The notes: generated from the letters alone by a model not told the origin. Positions 25,383 through 34,936 are shown, counted from the stretch's first letter. The stretch is 64,000 nucleotides of DNA from JAPPLB01 sp965218555 (GCA_965218555.1 OZ244625.1:2232001-2296000); one strand, 5' to 3'. Made by a program: numbers and translations.

Positions 25383-26360
25383 TCAACCGCTTGATGAGCT
25401 TCGCATCACCGGGAGTGGTGCCGGGGCTGAATTCGGGGGCCGTATCAGCGGCCCCCGAGTTGTTTTACGAGACATGCGTTTGTTGAGCAGTCCAGGCAAC
25501 GGATCGCATGCATTGACTTCCCGCACGATTCGGACGAGCCGGTTGAGGCGGGCCATGTTCCACTGCGCGTAGTAGCGCTCCGTGGTGTTCACGCTGCTGT
25601 GACCCAGCAGCGAGCTCACGTCCTCTATGGATACATCTTTCAATAAGAGCTCGACCGAGAAGGTGTGACGAAGACGGTGGGGTGTGAAGTTTTGGACCCC
25701 TGCCTTAATAGCGATAAGATTCAATCGTTCCCGCCAGTATTTCGTTGCGGATAGTGGTTGTGATTGACCTGTCCAGAAAAAATGCGGTAGGTTCGGTGGC
25801 CCTATTCGTTCAAGAGCCTTGATCGCTAGGCTGTGTAAGGGAACTACGACCAATTCGCTGCTCTTGGCACGCCGCAACGTAAGGTTGTTGTTACCATCGA
25901 TGGCGTCTCTACGGAGCGTAACGGCATCGCGGATCGACAGACCCGAGTAGCGCATGAGAAGGATTAGGGCCTCTTCCTCGGTCTTGTCCGCCTCCGTTGC
26001 TGCGACGACAAGAGACACGATTTCTTCTTTCGTAAGCGGCATTTTCGGACGGACAGGCGTTCTAGGAGCTTTTAGTTTCACCACGGGAGAAGCCCGTACC
26101 CATTCAGCATCAACCGCATAGGAAAAGAAAGCTCGTAATAGTTTGAGCTGTAAGCGCTGCGTAGCAGGCTTACAAGACCAGGACTCGCGCCAGGCGCGCA
26201 TCTCGGCCTGGTCGAAGTCGGTTAGCTCGGAAAGTCCAATTCCGCTGGCGTAGACCTGCCAAGCCCGGAAAATAGAGATGTAACGTTTCAGGGTCGAGGG
26301 GCGAAGATGCCTCGCCTCCATGTCTCGAAGGTAGGCGTCGCAAGCCTCGGAGAGCTTCAT
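25383..26360 (-). CDS. Tyrosine recombinase / integrase
   Basis: The 325-residue protein is an XerC/D-like tyrosine recombinase. An N-terminal SAM-like core-binding domain (YLRDMEARHLRPSTLKRYIS) precedes the catalytic domain. The catalytic residues are visible in order: Arg in RYSGLSIRDAV, His-x-x-Arg in TPHRLRHTFS, His in LLGHSSVNTTERYY, and the Tyr nucleophile in ERYYAQW. Its ATG overlaps the stop of the upstream serine recombinase (ATGA), so the two are translated together. The last 40 residues beyond the catalytic Tyr are basic and proline-rich; they span a strong hairpin at 25433-25458, which suggests that the original 3' end was replaced when it joined the chromosome. Likely integrase of the island. 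Confidence 0.92.
   Translation of the reverse strand: MKLSEACDAYLRDMEARHLRPSTLKRYISIFRAWQVYASGIGLSELTDFDQAEMRAWRESWSCKPATQRLQLKLLRAFFSYAVDAEWVRASPVVKLKAPRTPVRPKMPLTKEEIVSLVVAATEADKTEEEALILLMRYSGLSIRDAVTLRRDAIDGNNNLTLRRAKSSELVVVPLHSLAIKALERIGPPNLPHFFWTGQSQPLSATKYWRERLNLIAIKAGVQNFTPHRLRHTFSVELLLKDVSIEDVSSLLGHSSVNTTERYYAQWNMARLNRLVRIVREVNACDPLPGLLNKRMSRKTTRGPLIRPPNSAPAPLPVMRSSSSG
25433..25458. terminator. Strong GC hairpin between the integrase 3' end and metY
   Basis: A 10-bp perfect inverted repeat, TCGGGGGCCG and CGGCCCCCGA, is separated by TATCAG. On the plus strand it is followed by GTTGTTTT, which looks like a rho-independent terminator; on the minus strand there is no T-run. It lies inside the C-terminal codons of the integrase and about 50 bp upstream of metY. 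It may be a relic of the chromosomal metY upstream region. Confidence 0.5.
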
Positions 26361-26974
26361 CGGCTTGCTCTCTGCTTCTGCCGGCGATGGAAGGTGGGGG
26401 TGGGCTGGAAGTTGTCGGCCTCGCCGCCCGGGAACCAGCGGTAGAGGGTGACGGGATGCACGCCGATGCGGCGGGCGATCTTGGTTTTCGGCAGGGTGCC
26501 TTCGCGGAGCAACGAGCGGGCAAGCTCGACGTTCTCCGGGTTGTGAAACTTCGACGAGGCGCCCCAGCGGTTTTTGTTCTTGCGGTGCGAAGCGACGCCG
26601 GCGCGGGTGCGTTCGGATACGAGCTGCCGCTCCATCTGCGAGAAGGCGGCGATGATGGTGAACACGGCTTCGCCGATGGGGGTGTTGGTGTCGATGCCTT
26701 CGGTGAGGCTTGTCAGCTCGACGTGCTTGGTTCGAAGCTGCTCTACGAGGGAAACGAGGTTGGAGACGCTGCGGCCCAACCGATCGAAACGCCAGACGAC
26801 GAGCGTGTCGCCGGCGCGGAGGGACTCGAAGAGGCGGTCGAGCTCGGGGCGCTTGCGGGCGTTGCCGGAAGCGTGTTCGGTGTGGATGCGATCGCAGCCG
26901 GAGTCCTTCAGCGCGGCGATCTGCAGCTCCGGGTTTTGGTCAACGGTGGAGACGCGGGCGTAGCCGATACGCAT
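26357..26974 (-). CDS. Serine recombinase (resolvase/invertase)
   Basis: The 205-residue protein is a small serine recombinase of the Tn3 resolvase/Hin type. The catalytic serine is in GYARVSTVDQNPELQ, the arginines in WRFDRLGRSVSNL, and the dimerisation helix follows FTIIAAFSQMERQLVSERT. A C-terminal helix-turn-helix (KIARRIGVHPVTLYRW) binds the crossover site. An ideal SD (GGAGGT) lies 9 nt before the ATG. The stop overlaps the integrase start. Such a pair suggests a site-specific integration and resolution module. Confidence 0.93.
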   Translation of the reverse strand: MRIGYARVSTVDQNPELQIAALKDSGCDRIHTEHASGNARKRPELDRLFESLRAGDTLVVWRFDRLGRSVSNLVSLVEQLRTKHVELTSLTEGIDTNTPIGEAVFTIIAAFSQMERQLVSERTRAGVASHRKNKNRWGASSKFHNPENVELARSLLREGTLPKTKIARRIGVHPVTLYRWFPGGEADNFQPTPTFHRRQKQRASR

Positions 26975-27292
26975 GTTGCAGTTACCTCCCGAAACATTCA
27001 GAAGGACGATTGTATCACTGCTAGTTCAATTGATCTAGAACGGGCTCGGTTGAGGCGCGGATCTCGGCAGGGGGGGTGCAACATATCACAAAGGATCGTT
27101 TCCGCGACGTTTAACTATCATGTGGCTTGATATCGAAACCAACGACCGGGTGGAAGGGCCGCTGTACGCTGGCAGAAGCGGCTTCGGGAACCCAAGCGGC
27201 ACGCTGTGCGCTAGTCGTCGGAACTCGCCGATCTCCTCGCTGTCCGCCAATCTCAGGAATGCCTGTTCCAGGCCCGAAGCGCCCGAAGGTGT
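26975..27292. other. Intergenic region upstream of the resolvase
   Basis: About 318 bp without a supported gene, between the end of the methyltransferase gene and the recombinase operon. It should hold the recombinase promoter and, by analogy with other resolvases, the res-type crossover site, but I could not identify repeats good enough to mark one. Genes that often accompany methyltransferases (helicase, nuclease) are absent here. Confidence 0.4.
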
Positions 27293-30200
27293 TCAGTCGC
27301 TGGATCTCGGATCTTCGGCCTGTACGCCAAACGCCGCTGTTCCGAGTGCCAGTGAGCAAAGCCGCTCGAGTTCCCTGACAGTTGTCGTGCTGGCCAGCCG
27401 CTCTCGAAGCCTCGTACGCCGCCTGTGAAGCGGCTTTCCCGGGTTGTCGAGGTAGCCGTCGCCTCTGACTTCTTCTTCCGCGAGCCGGGCCGCCTCGCGC
27501 GCCAATGCCGCGATGCGCACGTGGTCGTTATTGTCCGGGTTGAACGTTGGCATCAGGCGGTAGGGCAGAGTGTGGACGTGGCGCTCGCCGAACGCGCCTT
27601 TCGGATTGAACGGCTCGACCGCCTGGGTCATTGCTCTGCTGTTCAGCATCCCGACATAGAACCACGCTTCGTCAGGGTCGCGGACCACCGCCCAGTACAG
27701 GGTCTGGTCGACCACCAGGTTTTTTGCTTTGCCAAGCGGTACGCACGCCGCGCAGACGTGCTTGCCGCCGGCCCCGCCGACTAGCAGGTAGCCCTCACCT
27801 GCGAAGGTTTGCTTGGAGAGCTTGCCGCGCTCGTCAATTCTCGCTTGCAGTGAGTTCCCCTTTCCTTCGCCTTGCAGCACCTCGTTAATGGTGTCGAACC
27901 GGAGCGCTGTCTGGAGCAAGCCCAAGCGACGGATCTCGGAGTTGCTGAAGACCTTCCAGGCGCCGTTGCCGACGCGTTCGGCCGGTATAGCAATGGACGC
28001 GCGATGCCGGCCGAGCAGGTAGGGTAGCAGGTTCTCCGATTGCGCCATCGCCCAAATGAAACGGCCTGCCACCTGTCCCGGGAAGACCTTCCCTTTCAGG
28101 CTCTTGGCTTTCTTGACAGTGAAGCCCCAGGGTGTCCCATCCCGAGGCGTGTCCACACGGCTTTCGGGGCTGCCGGAGCCCTCGAGCTCGACGCAGATGG
28201 CCGCTCGTGGCATGAGGTCGGCGCCCTGCTGGGGTAGCGACGACATGCCGCCTCCGCCGACCGGCCTGCCTCCCTTCTTCAGCTTCCAGGCTGTTCGTCC
28301 GGGACCTAGTTCGAGGATTGCCAAGTTCGCATTGTCGAGACCGCTCCGCGAGGCTATGGCCCCGCTCGGATCCGTCGCGAGGCCGCCCGTCCCGGCGCGC
28401 TTGCGACCGATGATCGCCGCGCCGGGATACTTGAACGTTCCCGGCGCCACCTGCCAGACCTCGGTGATCTCCAGGGCTACCGGACGCCTGCTCGAGAAGA
28501 ACCTCCGCTGGCGAAGCGGCTCGTGATGGTGCCCGTTGAACACCGTGCCCGGCACCAGGCAGGCCACGGACCCTGCCGGCTTCAGGTACCGGTCCACGGC
28601 GTGTAGGAGGTGCGTGGTTCCCAGCTCCAGGTGCAGGAAGGACGGACCTTCCGGCCGAATTCCGTAGACTTTCGCCCGGCGCCTCAGCACTTCGCGGTAC
28701 GGGTTGTTCGCTATTGCGCTCAAGGCCAGCCAAGGAGGGTTCGAGACAATCCCGTTGAACTGGCCCGTTAGCAGGCCGGGCCGGTAGGTGTTACGCAGGA
28801 TGAACGCCCAGACGCCGTTCCGCCCGGCGGCGGAAAGCTCGATCATGCGGTTCACCAGGGACCGCGAGGCCGGAATCAGCTCCGCACGGAAATCCGGGTC
28901 CAGCGCGGTGCCTGTGTTCTCGGCAAGTCGGTCAACGACCTTCGCCGCCTCTTCGGCCGAAACGGGCGTCGGCTCTTCCGCACCCTCCGCGTCGCGGGCC
29001 TCGTCGTAGGCCCAGTCGACGATGTGGTCAAACAGGGCCCGGCAACCGGGACGGACGAGACCGGCCGGCAGCGGGATGTCCTCACCTCCCAGCGTTACTA
29101 GGATCTGTCTCTCTTCATCGAGGAGCGGTAGATCGGCCGAGACCGGCGTGATGGTGAACAGAGAATCCGCGTGGTGCACCGGGATGGATATGTCCTCGGA
29201 TGCAGCCTTGATTTCCTCCGAGAGCGCGGTCACCCAGGTCGTCTTCGAGAGGCTGACCGCGAGCGGGTCGATGTCGAAGCCCGTGGCCACTTCGCGCAGG
29301 GCATCGATGCCGGAGAGCCTCCTGTAGGATTTGGCCGCCCTCAGGATCTCGACGAGCATCGTCCCTGAACCGCAGCACATGTCGACGATGCACGGTGCCT
29401 CGCCGGTCGGCAGGCCGTCGAGGCAGCGTTCGGCCAGCAGCCTCGCCAGCCACGCGGGGGTTGGTTCCTGCCCCAGCAGCTTCCTCTGGCTGCGCCGTGC
29501 CAGCTGGGCCATGAGCCAGCCGAACAGGTCTTCGTCCGGGATCCGCTCGAAATCGTAAGCGTAGAGGTCGCGCTGGATCTCCCTGGCTGCCGGCGCCAGC
29601 CCGCCGATGTGCTCCGGCAGAGCAAGCCAGCCGAAGTAGTCCCGCTCGACCATGTTGCCGAGTCGGTAGCGCTCGCGGAAGTGCGAGCCGTCGAGGATGG
29701 CTCTGAGCTCATCGTCGTCGCTCAGCAAGGCTTTCCCGGCGAGCACGTTCGCGCTGAGCAGCCGGGACAGCACCAGCAGGTACGCCTCGTCCGCGTACGC
29801 ATCGGCACGGAAATCGCCCGCTTCGCTCGCGAGGTAGTCGACGAATTCGGACCACAGGTCCGTGGCGAGGGCGACCGAGGCATGGGAATCCCGCTTCACC
29901 CGCACCAGCCCCTCCAGCCGCTCCGCGTTGCGCAGACTGGGGCCGCTTTGGAGGCCCAGGTCGAGGGCCAGGGCCTCCGCTCCGAGCGGGCGCGATTGCT
30001 CGCGCGCGAGATGCTTGCGGAGGAACCCGACCAGGCGCCCGGCGTGCATCGCGTCCGCGGCCGCGAGGTCGAGCCTTTCGACCTCCGCCAACTCGATGTC
30101 GTCGACCTTGCAGGTTGTAGGGTCCGCGCCGTCCGCGAGCCGCGCGTCGAACACCTGCCACTTGACCGTGTCTGACAGGATTCCCCGCACCTGCGATGCG

Positions 30201-30544
30201 GGAACGCCCTCGCGGAGCAGGCCCGCTACGTGCTCCCGGACCTGGTCAAGGCCTTTCTCGCGCTTGCCGGGGACTCTCAGGTCGGCCTCGTATTCGATCG
30301 TCGTCGCGCCGACTAGGTTGTCGATGAAGCGGTTTGCGGTCCCCCCGCCCGCCTGGCCGACCCGCGTGAGCGACTCGGTGCCCCGCGTGTAGCGATTGAT
30401 CCACCCCTCGTCCTCGCGGGACGGGAAGATCCGGCGCAGCCTGGAGACGATCTCTTCGCGCAGCACGCTTTCCGACTCTCCGGCTTCGCGCAGCCTGCGG
30501 CACCGGCGGATCGTCTCGATCGCCTGGGCTGTGTCGACGGTCAC
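27293..30544 (-). CDS. Large N6-adenine DNA methyltransferase, type IIG-like
   Basis: About 1,083 residues from the GTG at 30544, which overlaps the stop of the previous methyltransferase gene by 4 bp (GTGA). AdoMet motif I is CIVDMCCGSGTMLVEIL near residue 385 and the catalytic motif is SNPPWLAL near 605, the signature of N6-adenine methylases. The C-terminal part (LNSRAMTQAVEPFNPKGAFG) resembles the target-recognition region of type IIG enzymes. The first 130 residues have TTIEYEADLRVPGK and GLDQVREHV, reminiscent of restriction nuclease folds but without a clear E-x-K pair, so nuclease activity is doubtful. It may be a bifunctional restriction enzyme or only a methylase. Confidence 0.85.
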   Translation of the reverse strand: MTVDTAQAIETIRRCRRLREAGESESVLREEIVSRLRRIFPSREDEGWINRYTRGTESLTRVGQAGGGTANRFIDNLVGATTIEYEADLRVPGKREKGLDQVREHVAGLLREGVPASQVRGILSDTVKWQVFDARLADGADPTTCKVDDIELAEVERLDLAAADAMHAGRLVGFLRKHLAREQSRPLGAEALALDLGLQSGPSLRNAERLEGLVRVKRDSHASVALATDLWSEFVDYLASEAGDFRADAYADEAYLLVLSRLLSANVLAGKALLSDDDELRAILDGSHFRERYRLGNMVERDYFGWLALPEHIGGLAPAAREIQRDLYAYDFERIPDEDLFGWLMAQLARRSQRKLLGQEPTPAWLARLLAERCLDGLPTGEAPCIVDMCCGSGTMLVEILRAAKSYRRLSGIDALREVATGFDIDPLAVSLSKTTWVTALSEEIKAASEDISIPVHHADSLFTITPVSADLPLLDEERQILVTLGGEDIPLPAGLVRPGCRALFDHIVDWAYDEARDAEGAEEPTPVSAEEAAKVVDRLAENTGTALDPDFRAELIPASRSLVNRMIELSAAGRNGVWAFILRNTYRPGLLTGQFNGIVSNPPWLALSAIANNPYREVLRRRAKVYGIRPEGPSFLHLELGTTHLLHAVDRYLKPAGSVACLVPGTVFNGHHHEPLRQRRFFSSRRPVALEITEVWQVAPGTFKYPGAAIIGRKRAGTGGLATDPSGAIASRSGLDNANLAILELGPGRTAWKLKKGGRPVGGGGMSSLPQQGADLMPRAAICVELEGSGSPESRVDTPRDGTPWGFTVKKAKSLKGKVFPGQVAGRFIWAMAQSENLLPYLLGRHRASIAIPAERVGNGAWKVFSNSEIRRLGLLQTALRFDTINEVLQGEGKGNSLQARIDERGKLSKQTFAGEGYLLVGGAGGKHVCAACVPLGKAKNLVVDQTLYWAVVRDPDEAWFYVGMLNSRAMTQAVEPFNPKGAFGERHVHTLPYRLMPTFNPDNNDHVRIAALAREAARLAEEEVRGDGYLDNPGKPLHRRRTRLRERLASTTTVRELERLCSLALGTAAFGVQAEDPRSSD

Positions 30545-32664
30545 CGGCCCGGCCTCCGGCGCGCCGCCACGAGGGCTAGGGCGCGTCGCTTGATGACATC
30601 GGCGAGATCGGCAAGCGGCGGCGCACCCGCCATTCCCGCGCACAGCGCGCCCAGGACGATTTCGTCCTCGCGGGGCAGCCTGTCCGGCGGTGCCCCGGCT
30701 CGTTCCCGGCCGGCCGCGTCCAGGCCCACCCTCTCCGGCCCGGACAGAATAGGCAGCGGCATGTGGCGCAGCTGCGTCGCTTCCAGCTTGAGGGCGCCGC
30801 CGCCCATGGGAGTGCCCAGCGCTTCCATGGCCGCCCGGCACCAAACGCTGTTCAACAGCGCCTTCAGCGCATGGCGTGTCCAGCCGCCTTCCGGTGCCCA
30901 GAAGGTCGAGAAATTCGCGTCGACGCACAGCTGCGGCTCCAGGTTCGCCGTCGCCCGCGGCAGGCCGTGGTTGACCCGCGGGACGAAGGCCGCCGGAAAG
31001 TGCCGCGGGGCGAAGTCCGGAAGCATGTACCAGAAGCGCGGGCGGGCAAGCCGCCCGTCTGGTGGCCGCGCGTTGGTGCGGACCGCGGAGAGTGCCGGAA
31101 TCGTCTTGCCTCCGGCGGTGGCAGTGGCAGCCGCCCTGCGGACGTGGTCGGCGAGGTCCTCGGGCATGGGACGCGGAGGGGCCTCACTGTTCGCCGCGTA
31201 GGCGGCACCTGCCTCGAGGACCTGTTCCAGGTCTTCGGGCAAAACCCACGGCCGCAGGTCGAGGACGCGGCTGTCCGGAACCCGTCCCGCTTCAACCAGT
31301 TCCAGCTCCGACTGCCGCCGCAGCGCGGGGAGCAGCGCGGACTCCGGTACCCGCAACCGGCGCGACCCGAGCAGTGGGGACGCCTCCACCTCGACCGTGC
31401 CTGGGCCCGCGCTGCCGTTGGCCGTCACGTAGAAGAAGCCGTTGCATCCGGTGCGGAGACCTTGGCCGACAGCAATGCCGGCCTCGCTCAGACGCACGAG
31501 CGTGTCTGGAGCGAGCCCGCTCAGAAGGACTCCCGCGAATGCCTCGGGAACTGCGGCGGCACCGGCCGGCCGCGATCCCGAGAAGAGCGGCAGGTGCCGG
31601 GTACCGCTATCCAGCCCGCGGTACCAGCGTCGGCGGCCCAGGCGCGTCTCAAGTTCTTCCCGTTCGCGCCCTCGGTCGAACCGGCGGACTTCGATGCCGA
31701 GGCGCTCGTCGTGGCAGCCCGCATGCAGCCAGGCTGCGAATTCCGCTTCCGGGCAGCCGCCCGGACATGCAGCCCCCACGAGCGAGGCCCCCGAGGCCGC
31801 CTCCGGCGCGACCTGAACCCATGGCGGTCCTTCGGTTCTCCCGGCCAGGTTCGGGGGCACGACGCTGGCTGCCGCACCCAGCCTCCGCGCGACGACAAGA
31901 TGTGTGCGCACCAGGGCGTCGGAAAACCAGCCGGGCTGCCGGTCTTCGACGATGCACTCGAGCTCGAAGCACCGCAGCAGGAGGAAGCGAATGACGTCCG
32001 CGTAGTCTCGGGATCGCCATGTCGCCGGAACCACGAGCGCCAGCCGCCCCCTGGGCCGCACCATCGTCGCCGCCAGGACCCAGGCGGGCACGGAAAGGTC
32101 CGAGAGGCCGGAGTAGCTTCCGGCCAGCACTCGCCAGACGGCGCTGTCCTTGCCGGCCGCCCGGCTGGCGAGTATTGCGAGCAGTCCGGCGCGGACCGCG
32201 TCGCCCGTACCCCTCTCCCCGCCGAGGCTCTGGTAGCGGACATAAGGCGGATTTGTGATGACTAGACCGTATTCCCGCACGGGCAGTGCGGCGATGGTCG
32301 CAGGGTCGAAGGCACTGCCTGCGCAGATCCTTCGAGTCGCCGTCGGCGCGATCTCTGCCACGCGAGATAGGCGCTCGCGACAGGCCTTGGCCGTCGCGTC
32401 GTCGATCTCGATCGCGTCGATCCTCTGGAGGTCGATTCCCCGTTCCGCAGCCGCTTCGCACGTGGCATCGAGCAGGTCTCCGTGCCCGGCCATAGGGTCG
32501 AGCACACACCGTGTCTCCGGTTCCAGCGCGAGGTGGGCGAGCAGCTTGCCGAGCGGTAGCCCGGTGAAGTACTGGCCCAGCCGCTTGCGCTGCTCCGTCT
32601 CCAGCCCCCGCTCGTAGGCTTGCGCCGCCTCGCGGGCCGCGTCGCGCGACTCGCTAGCGGGCAC
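30541..32664 (-). CDS. N6-adenine DNA methyltransferase (NPPY type)
   Basis: About 707 residues from the GTG at 32664, which has AAGGAG 6 nt upstream and overlaps the preceding gene by 11 bp; an ATG 33 bp further upstream lacks an SD. The N-terminus reads RKRLGQYFTGLPLGKLL, the typical start of Eco57I-type enzymes. AdoMet motif I is CVLDPMAGHGDLLDAT and the catalytic motif is VITNPPYVRYQSLGG. A long C-terminal region is probably for target recognition. It lies in a three-gene run of overlapping methyltransferases, so it belongs to the same modification system. No nuclease domain is evident. Confidence 0.88.
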   Translation of the reverse strand: MPASESRDAAREAAQAYERGLETEQRKRLGQYFTGLPLGKLLAHLALEPETRCVLDPMAGHGDLLDATCEAAAERGIDLQRIDAIEIDDATAKACRERLSRVAEIAPTATRRICAGSAFDPATIAALPVREYGLVITNPPYVRYQSLGGERGTGDAVRAGLLAILASRAAGKDSAVWRVLAGSYSGLSDLSVPAWVLAATMVRPRGRLALVVPATWRSRDYADVIRFLLLRCFELECIVEDRQPGWFSDALVRTHLVVARRLGAAASVVPPNLAGRTEGPPWVQVAPEAASGASLVGAACPGGCPEAEFAAWLHAGCHDERLGIEVRRFDRGREREELETRLGRRRWYRGLDSGTRHLPLFSGSRPAGAAAVPEAFAGVLLSGLAPDTLVRLSEAGIAVGQGLRTGCNGFFYVTANGSAGPGTVEVEASPLLGSRRLRVPESALLPALRRQSELELVEAGRVPDSRVLDLRPWVLPEDLEQVLEAGAAYAANSEAPPRPMPEDLADHVRRAAATATAGGKTIPALSAVRTNARPPDGRLARPRFWYMLPDFAPRHFPAAFVPRVNHGLPRATANLEPQLCVDANFSTFWAPEGGWTRHALKALLNSVWCRAAMEALGTPMGGGALKLEATQLRHMPLPILSGPERVGLDAAGRERAGAPPDRLPREDEIVLGALCAGMAGAPPLADLADVIKRRALALVAARRRPGR

Positions 32665-34438
32665 GAGAGGCTCCTTCCCGGGCCAACTGCGTGGCATGCC
32701 AGCGGTAGAATGACTGGGCGTCCATCGGCACTTGCCGGTGACATGCTAGGTAGTGCGCCACCAATCGTGAGTAGAGCCGCTCGGGGGTCTTCTCCTCCGG
32801 GTCGGCCGCGAGCGCCGCCTCGCGTCTCAGTTCCTCGGCGACCGCCCACGCGCTGGTGGGCAGGGGTCCGGCAGCGCCGCCCCCTCTGCCGAGCAGGAGT
32901 ACCGGGTCGCCCCGTACAGCGCCGGGAGCGGTCACTTGCTTGAAGCTACCCTGCGTCTTGCCGAGAATCCCCGCGCACTCCACCCCGAAGCCCGCCTCGG
33001 TATACGCCGTCTGGAGTGCGCGCCAGACCTCGGCTGACGCCGAATGGAACACGAGCGTGGCGTGCCCGTCCGGCCTCAGTACGCGGCGCGCTTCAGACAG
33101 AGACGCAGTGAGCAGGCTCTGGTACTCGGTGAGCGTCTTCTTCTGGCTCTGGCTGATGATCGCCTCCTCCGTTTGGTCCGTGAAGCGGCTGAGCCAAGCC
33201 TCGTTGAGGAAATGCAACTCCGCGTACGGGATGTTGCCGCCGAACGGGGGATCCGTGAACACGTAGTCGACGCTCCCGTCCGGAAGGTCGACCCGGCAGC
33301 TGGAGCCCTGCCGGACTGCGACGCGGCCCTTCCGGCCATGGATCAGCTCGAAGGCCTTGCACATCGTGGAGAGCTTTCGGCGCAGACCGGATAGCAGGTT
33401 CTTCTCCACGGGCAAGCCGCTGACATAGAGCACGCCCGGCTGGGCGCTCGTGACAACAAGATCTTTCTGCCCGGATTTCGCGACAACGCGAGTCATGATC
33501 GTCCCGTGCGCTGCGTTGTAGCTGAGAAGCCAGAAGCGGAGCGCGTCCCGCAGATCCTTCCTGCAGCCCTCGGCACGCTCCCAGAGGCGTCCGAACACGA
33601 CTAGGTTGCGGCGGGTGTAGAAGTGATGCAGGTGGGTGATGCCGTGGTGGTAGCCTCGGCGGTGTAAATCCCCCCAGGGGATCGCTACGCGCGGCACCGA
33701 TTCGGGAATTTTCGCCTCACGAATCCGGGCCAGGAGGGCGGCGTCTCCCGCGTCTGCCGGGCGTGACCAGTGTTTCCTTCCGGTCGTTCCGTAGACCCAC
33801 TCCGGCCGACGGGCCTTGTGTTCGTGGCACGTGCCGAGAATCTCGTCGGCATCCTTCTCGGTCAGCCGCTCGACTTCGTCCAACGTCCCTGCCCGGCCGC
33901 ACGCCGTGCAGCGGAAGCGGGAGGCAACTGCCGCAGGTGTTCGTGAGACACAGCTTTCCCAAAGACTGACGACACGGCTACAGGCCGGGCAGCTCAGCAG
34001 GTCGGACCAGATGACGTACCGGATGGCCCCTGGCCGACCCGCCGGATCCCGAGCCTCGTACATCCAGGCGTCCTCTCTGACGGCGCACTCGAGGACGTCC
34101 TCGGCGGCGTTGCGGAACGCTCTAGGGTCCGGCGGGTTGGTCAGGGTCTGCCCGACGAAGCCGCCCAGGGCGCTCAGCTCATACAAGACGGCGTTGCGCG
34201 CGCCCCAGCTCGCCCGCAGGCCGAGTCTGTGAGCCTCGGCGCGCAGTGACTCGCTCGGGCGTTCGCACAGCAGGGCCGCAAGGCCGGTCGTTCCGCTGCC
34301 GGCGAACCCGTCGAACACGATGTCGCCCGGATCGGTGTGCGTGGCAATGAAAAGCGCGATCGCTTCCGGGGAGATCTTGGTCGGGTAGGGGAAGGCACCG
34401 TAGAGCGGGCCGTTCCTGCTTGCCGGCATGGCCCGCAA
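32654..34438 (-). CDS. DNA methyltransferase with zinc ribbon, permuted N4/N6 class
   Basis: About 594 residues. The AdoMet-binding motif DIVFDGFAGSGTTGLAAL comes near residue 40 and the catalytic motif YVFTDPPFGGNIPYAE near 385. The order is the reverse of the common beta class, so the protein is circularly permuted. Between them are zinc-ribbon cysteines (SCPAC and CTACG). The start is uncertain: a TTG at 34438 and an ATG at 34429 are candidates. The same frame stays open upstream with protein-like residues (LDNSSAERSQADFGLEA), while an ATG at 34545 lies in another frame, so a one-base shift near 34490 may have removed the true N-terminus. Confidence 0.8.
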   Translation of the reverse strand: MRAMPASRNGPLYGAFPYPTKISPEAIALFIATHTDPGDIVFDGFAGSGTTGLAALLCERPSESLRAEAHRLGLRASWGARNAVLYELSALGGFVGQTLTNPPDPRAFRNAAEDVLECAVREDAWMYEARDPAGRPGAIRYVIWSDLLSCPACSRVVSLWESCVSRTPAAVASRFRCTACGRAGTLDEVERLTEKDADEILGTCHEHKARRPEWVYGTTGRKHWSRPADAGDAALLARIREAKIPESVPRVAIPWGDLHRRGYHHGITHLHHFYTRRNLVVFGRLWERAEGCRKDLRDALRFWLLSYNAAHGTIMTRVVAKSGQKDLVVTSAQPGVLYVSGLPVEKNLLSGLRRKLSTMCKAFELIHGRKGRVAVRQGSSCRVDLPDGSVDYVFTDPPFGGNIPYAELHFLNEAWLSRFTDQTEEAIISQSQKKTLTEYQSLLTASLSEARRVLRPDGHATLVFHSASAEVWRALQTAYTEAGFGVECAGILGKTQGSFKQVTAPGAVRGDPVLLLGRGGGAAGPLPTSAWAVAEELRREAALAADPEEKTPERLYSRLVAHYLACHRQVPMDAQSFYRWHATQLAREGASRAR

Positions 34439-34554
34439 ATAGAGCGCCTCGAGCCCGAAATCGGCTTGTGACCGCTCAGCGGAGGAATTGTCAAGTTGTT
34501 TTCGCAGAACAGGTTCTGATCCGAATGTGCTGCCTCGGCCGCCATTGTAGCAAG

Positions 34555-34875
34555 CTAGCGTCCGGCGTTCTTGTTCGCCAACAAGTCGACCAACCAGTAC
34601 TTGTCACGCTTGCGGATGTTCACCAACGCGACGAGATCGACCATGAACTGCCGTATCCGCTGCGAAGGAACACTGCGGGACAGATGCGCCGGTTTCCGCT
34701 GGTTTGTCTTGCACTCGGATCGGAGAAGCGTTCGGGCATTAGATCTGAACCGCCAGGGTATAGCCCAAGCCGTTTGGTGGATAGTGAGGGCCTGCGTGCT
34801 GACGCCGTAGCGTCTAGCCAGCGATTGAAGCTGGCTTCCAAAGGCCTTCGAGCACACGATGCGTGGCACGCTCAA
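34555..34875 (-). pseudogene. Remnant resembling an ImmA/IrrE C-terminal region
   Basis: The open frame has 106 codons. Its start (QLQSLARRYGVSTQALTIH) matches the helix-turn-helix-like end of ImmA/IrrE peptidases, where a segment such as RLKRLGL normally follows. That continuation (TKRLGLY) appears in the next frame, so a single base shift seems to have broken the gene. No HExxH zinc motif is present. It lies between the SMC-like ATPase and the methyltransferases and interrupts the otherwise tight run. It could instead be a small chimeric gene. Confidence 0.35.
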
Positions 34876-34900
34876 GCCGCTCGGCTGATCTCTTTAGTCA

Positions 34901-34930
34901 CGCTGAACTTGGTGAACAACAAGTTCAGCG
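34901..34930 (-). terminator. Hairpin after the SMC-like ATPase gene
   Basis: An 11-bp perfect inverted repeat, CGCTGAACTTG and CAAGTTCAGCG with an 8-nt loop, lies 6 nt past the ATPase stop codon on the minus strand. There is no T-run, so it may stabilise the 3' end or be a weak terminator that separates the ATPase unit from the methyltransferases. Confidence 0.5.
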
Positions 34931-34936
34931 CTACAG

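Noticed and set aside
25433..25458. SAM riboswitch upstream of metY
   Set aside because: One strong hairpin only; none of the conserved SAM-box pairing elements could be found in the short leader left between integrase and metY.
25383..25500. tRNA gene as the integration target
   Set aside because: No cloverleaf or CCA end could be found at the left junction.
30545..30928. Extension of the large methylase by 128 residues upstream
   Set aside because: It overlaps the end of the previous methylase gene in another frame; the GTG in the GTGA overlap is the natural start.
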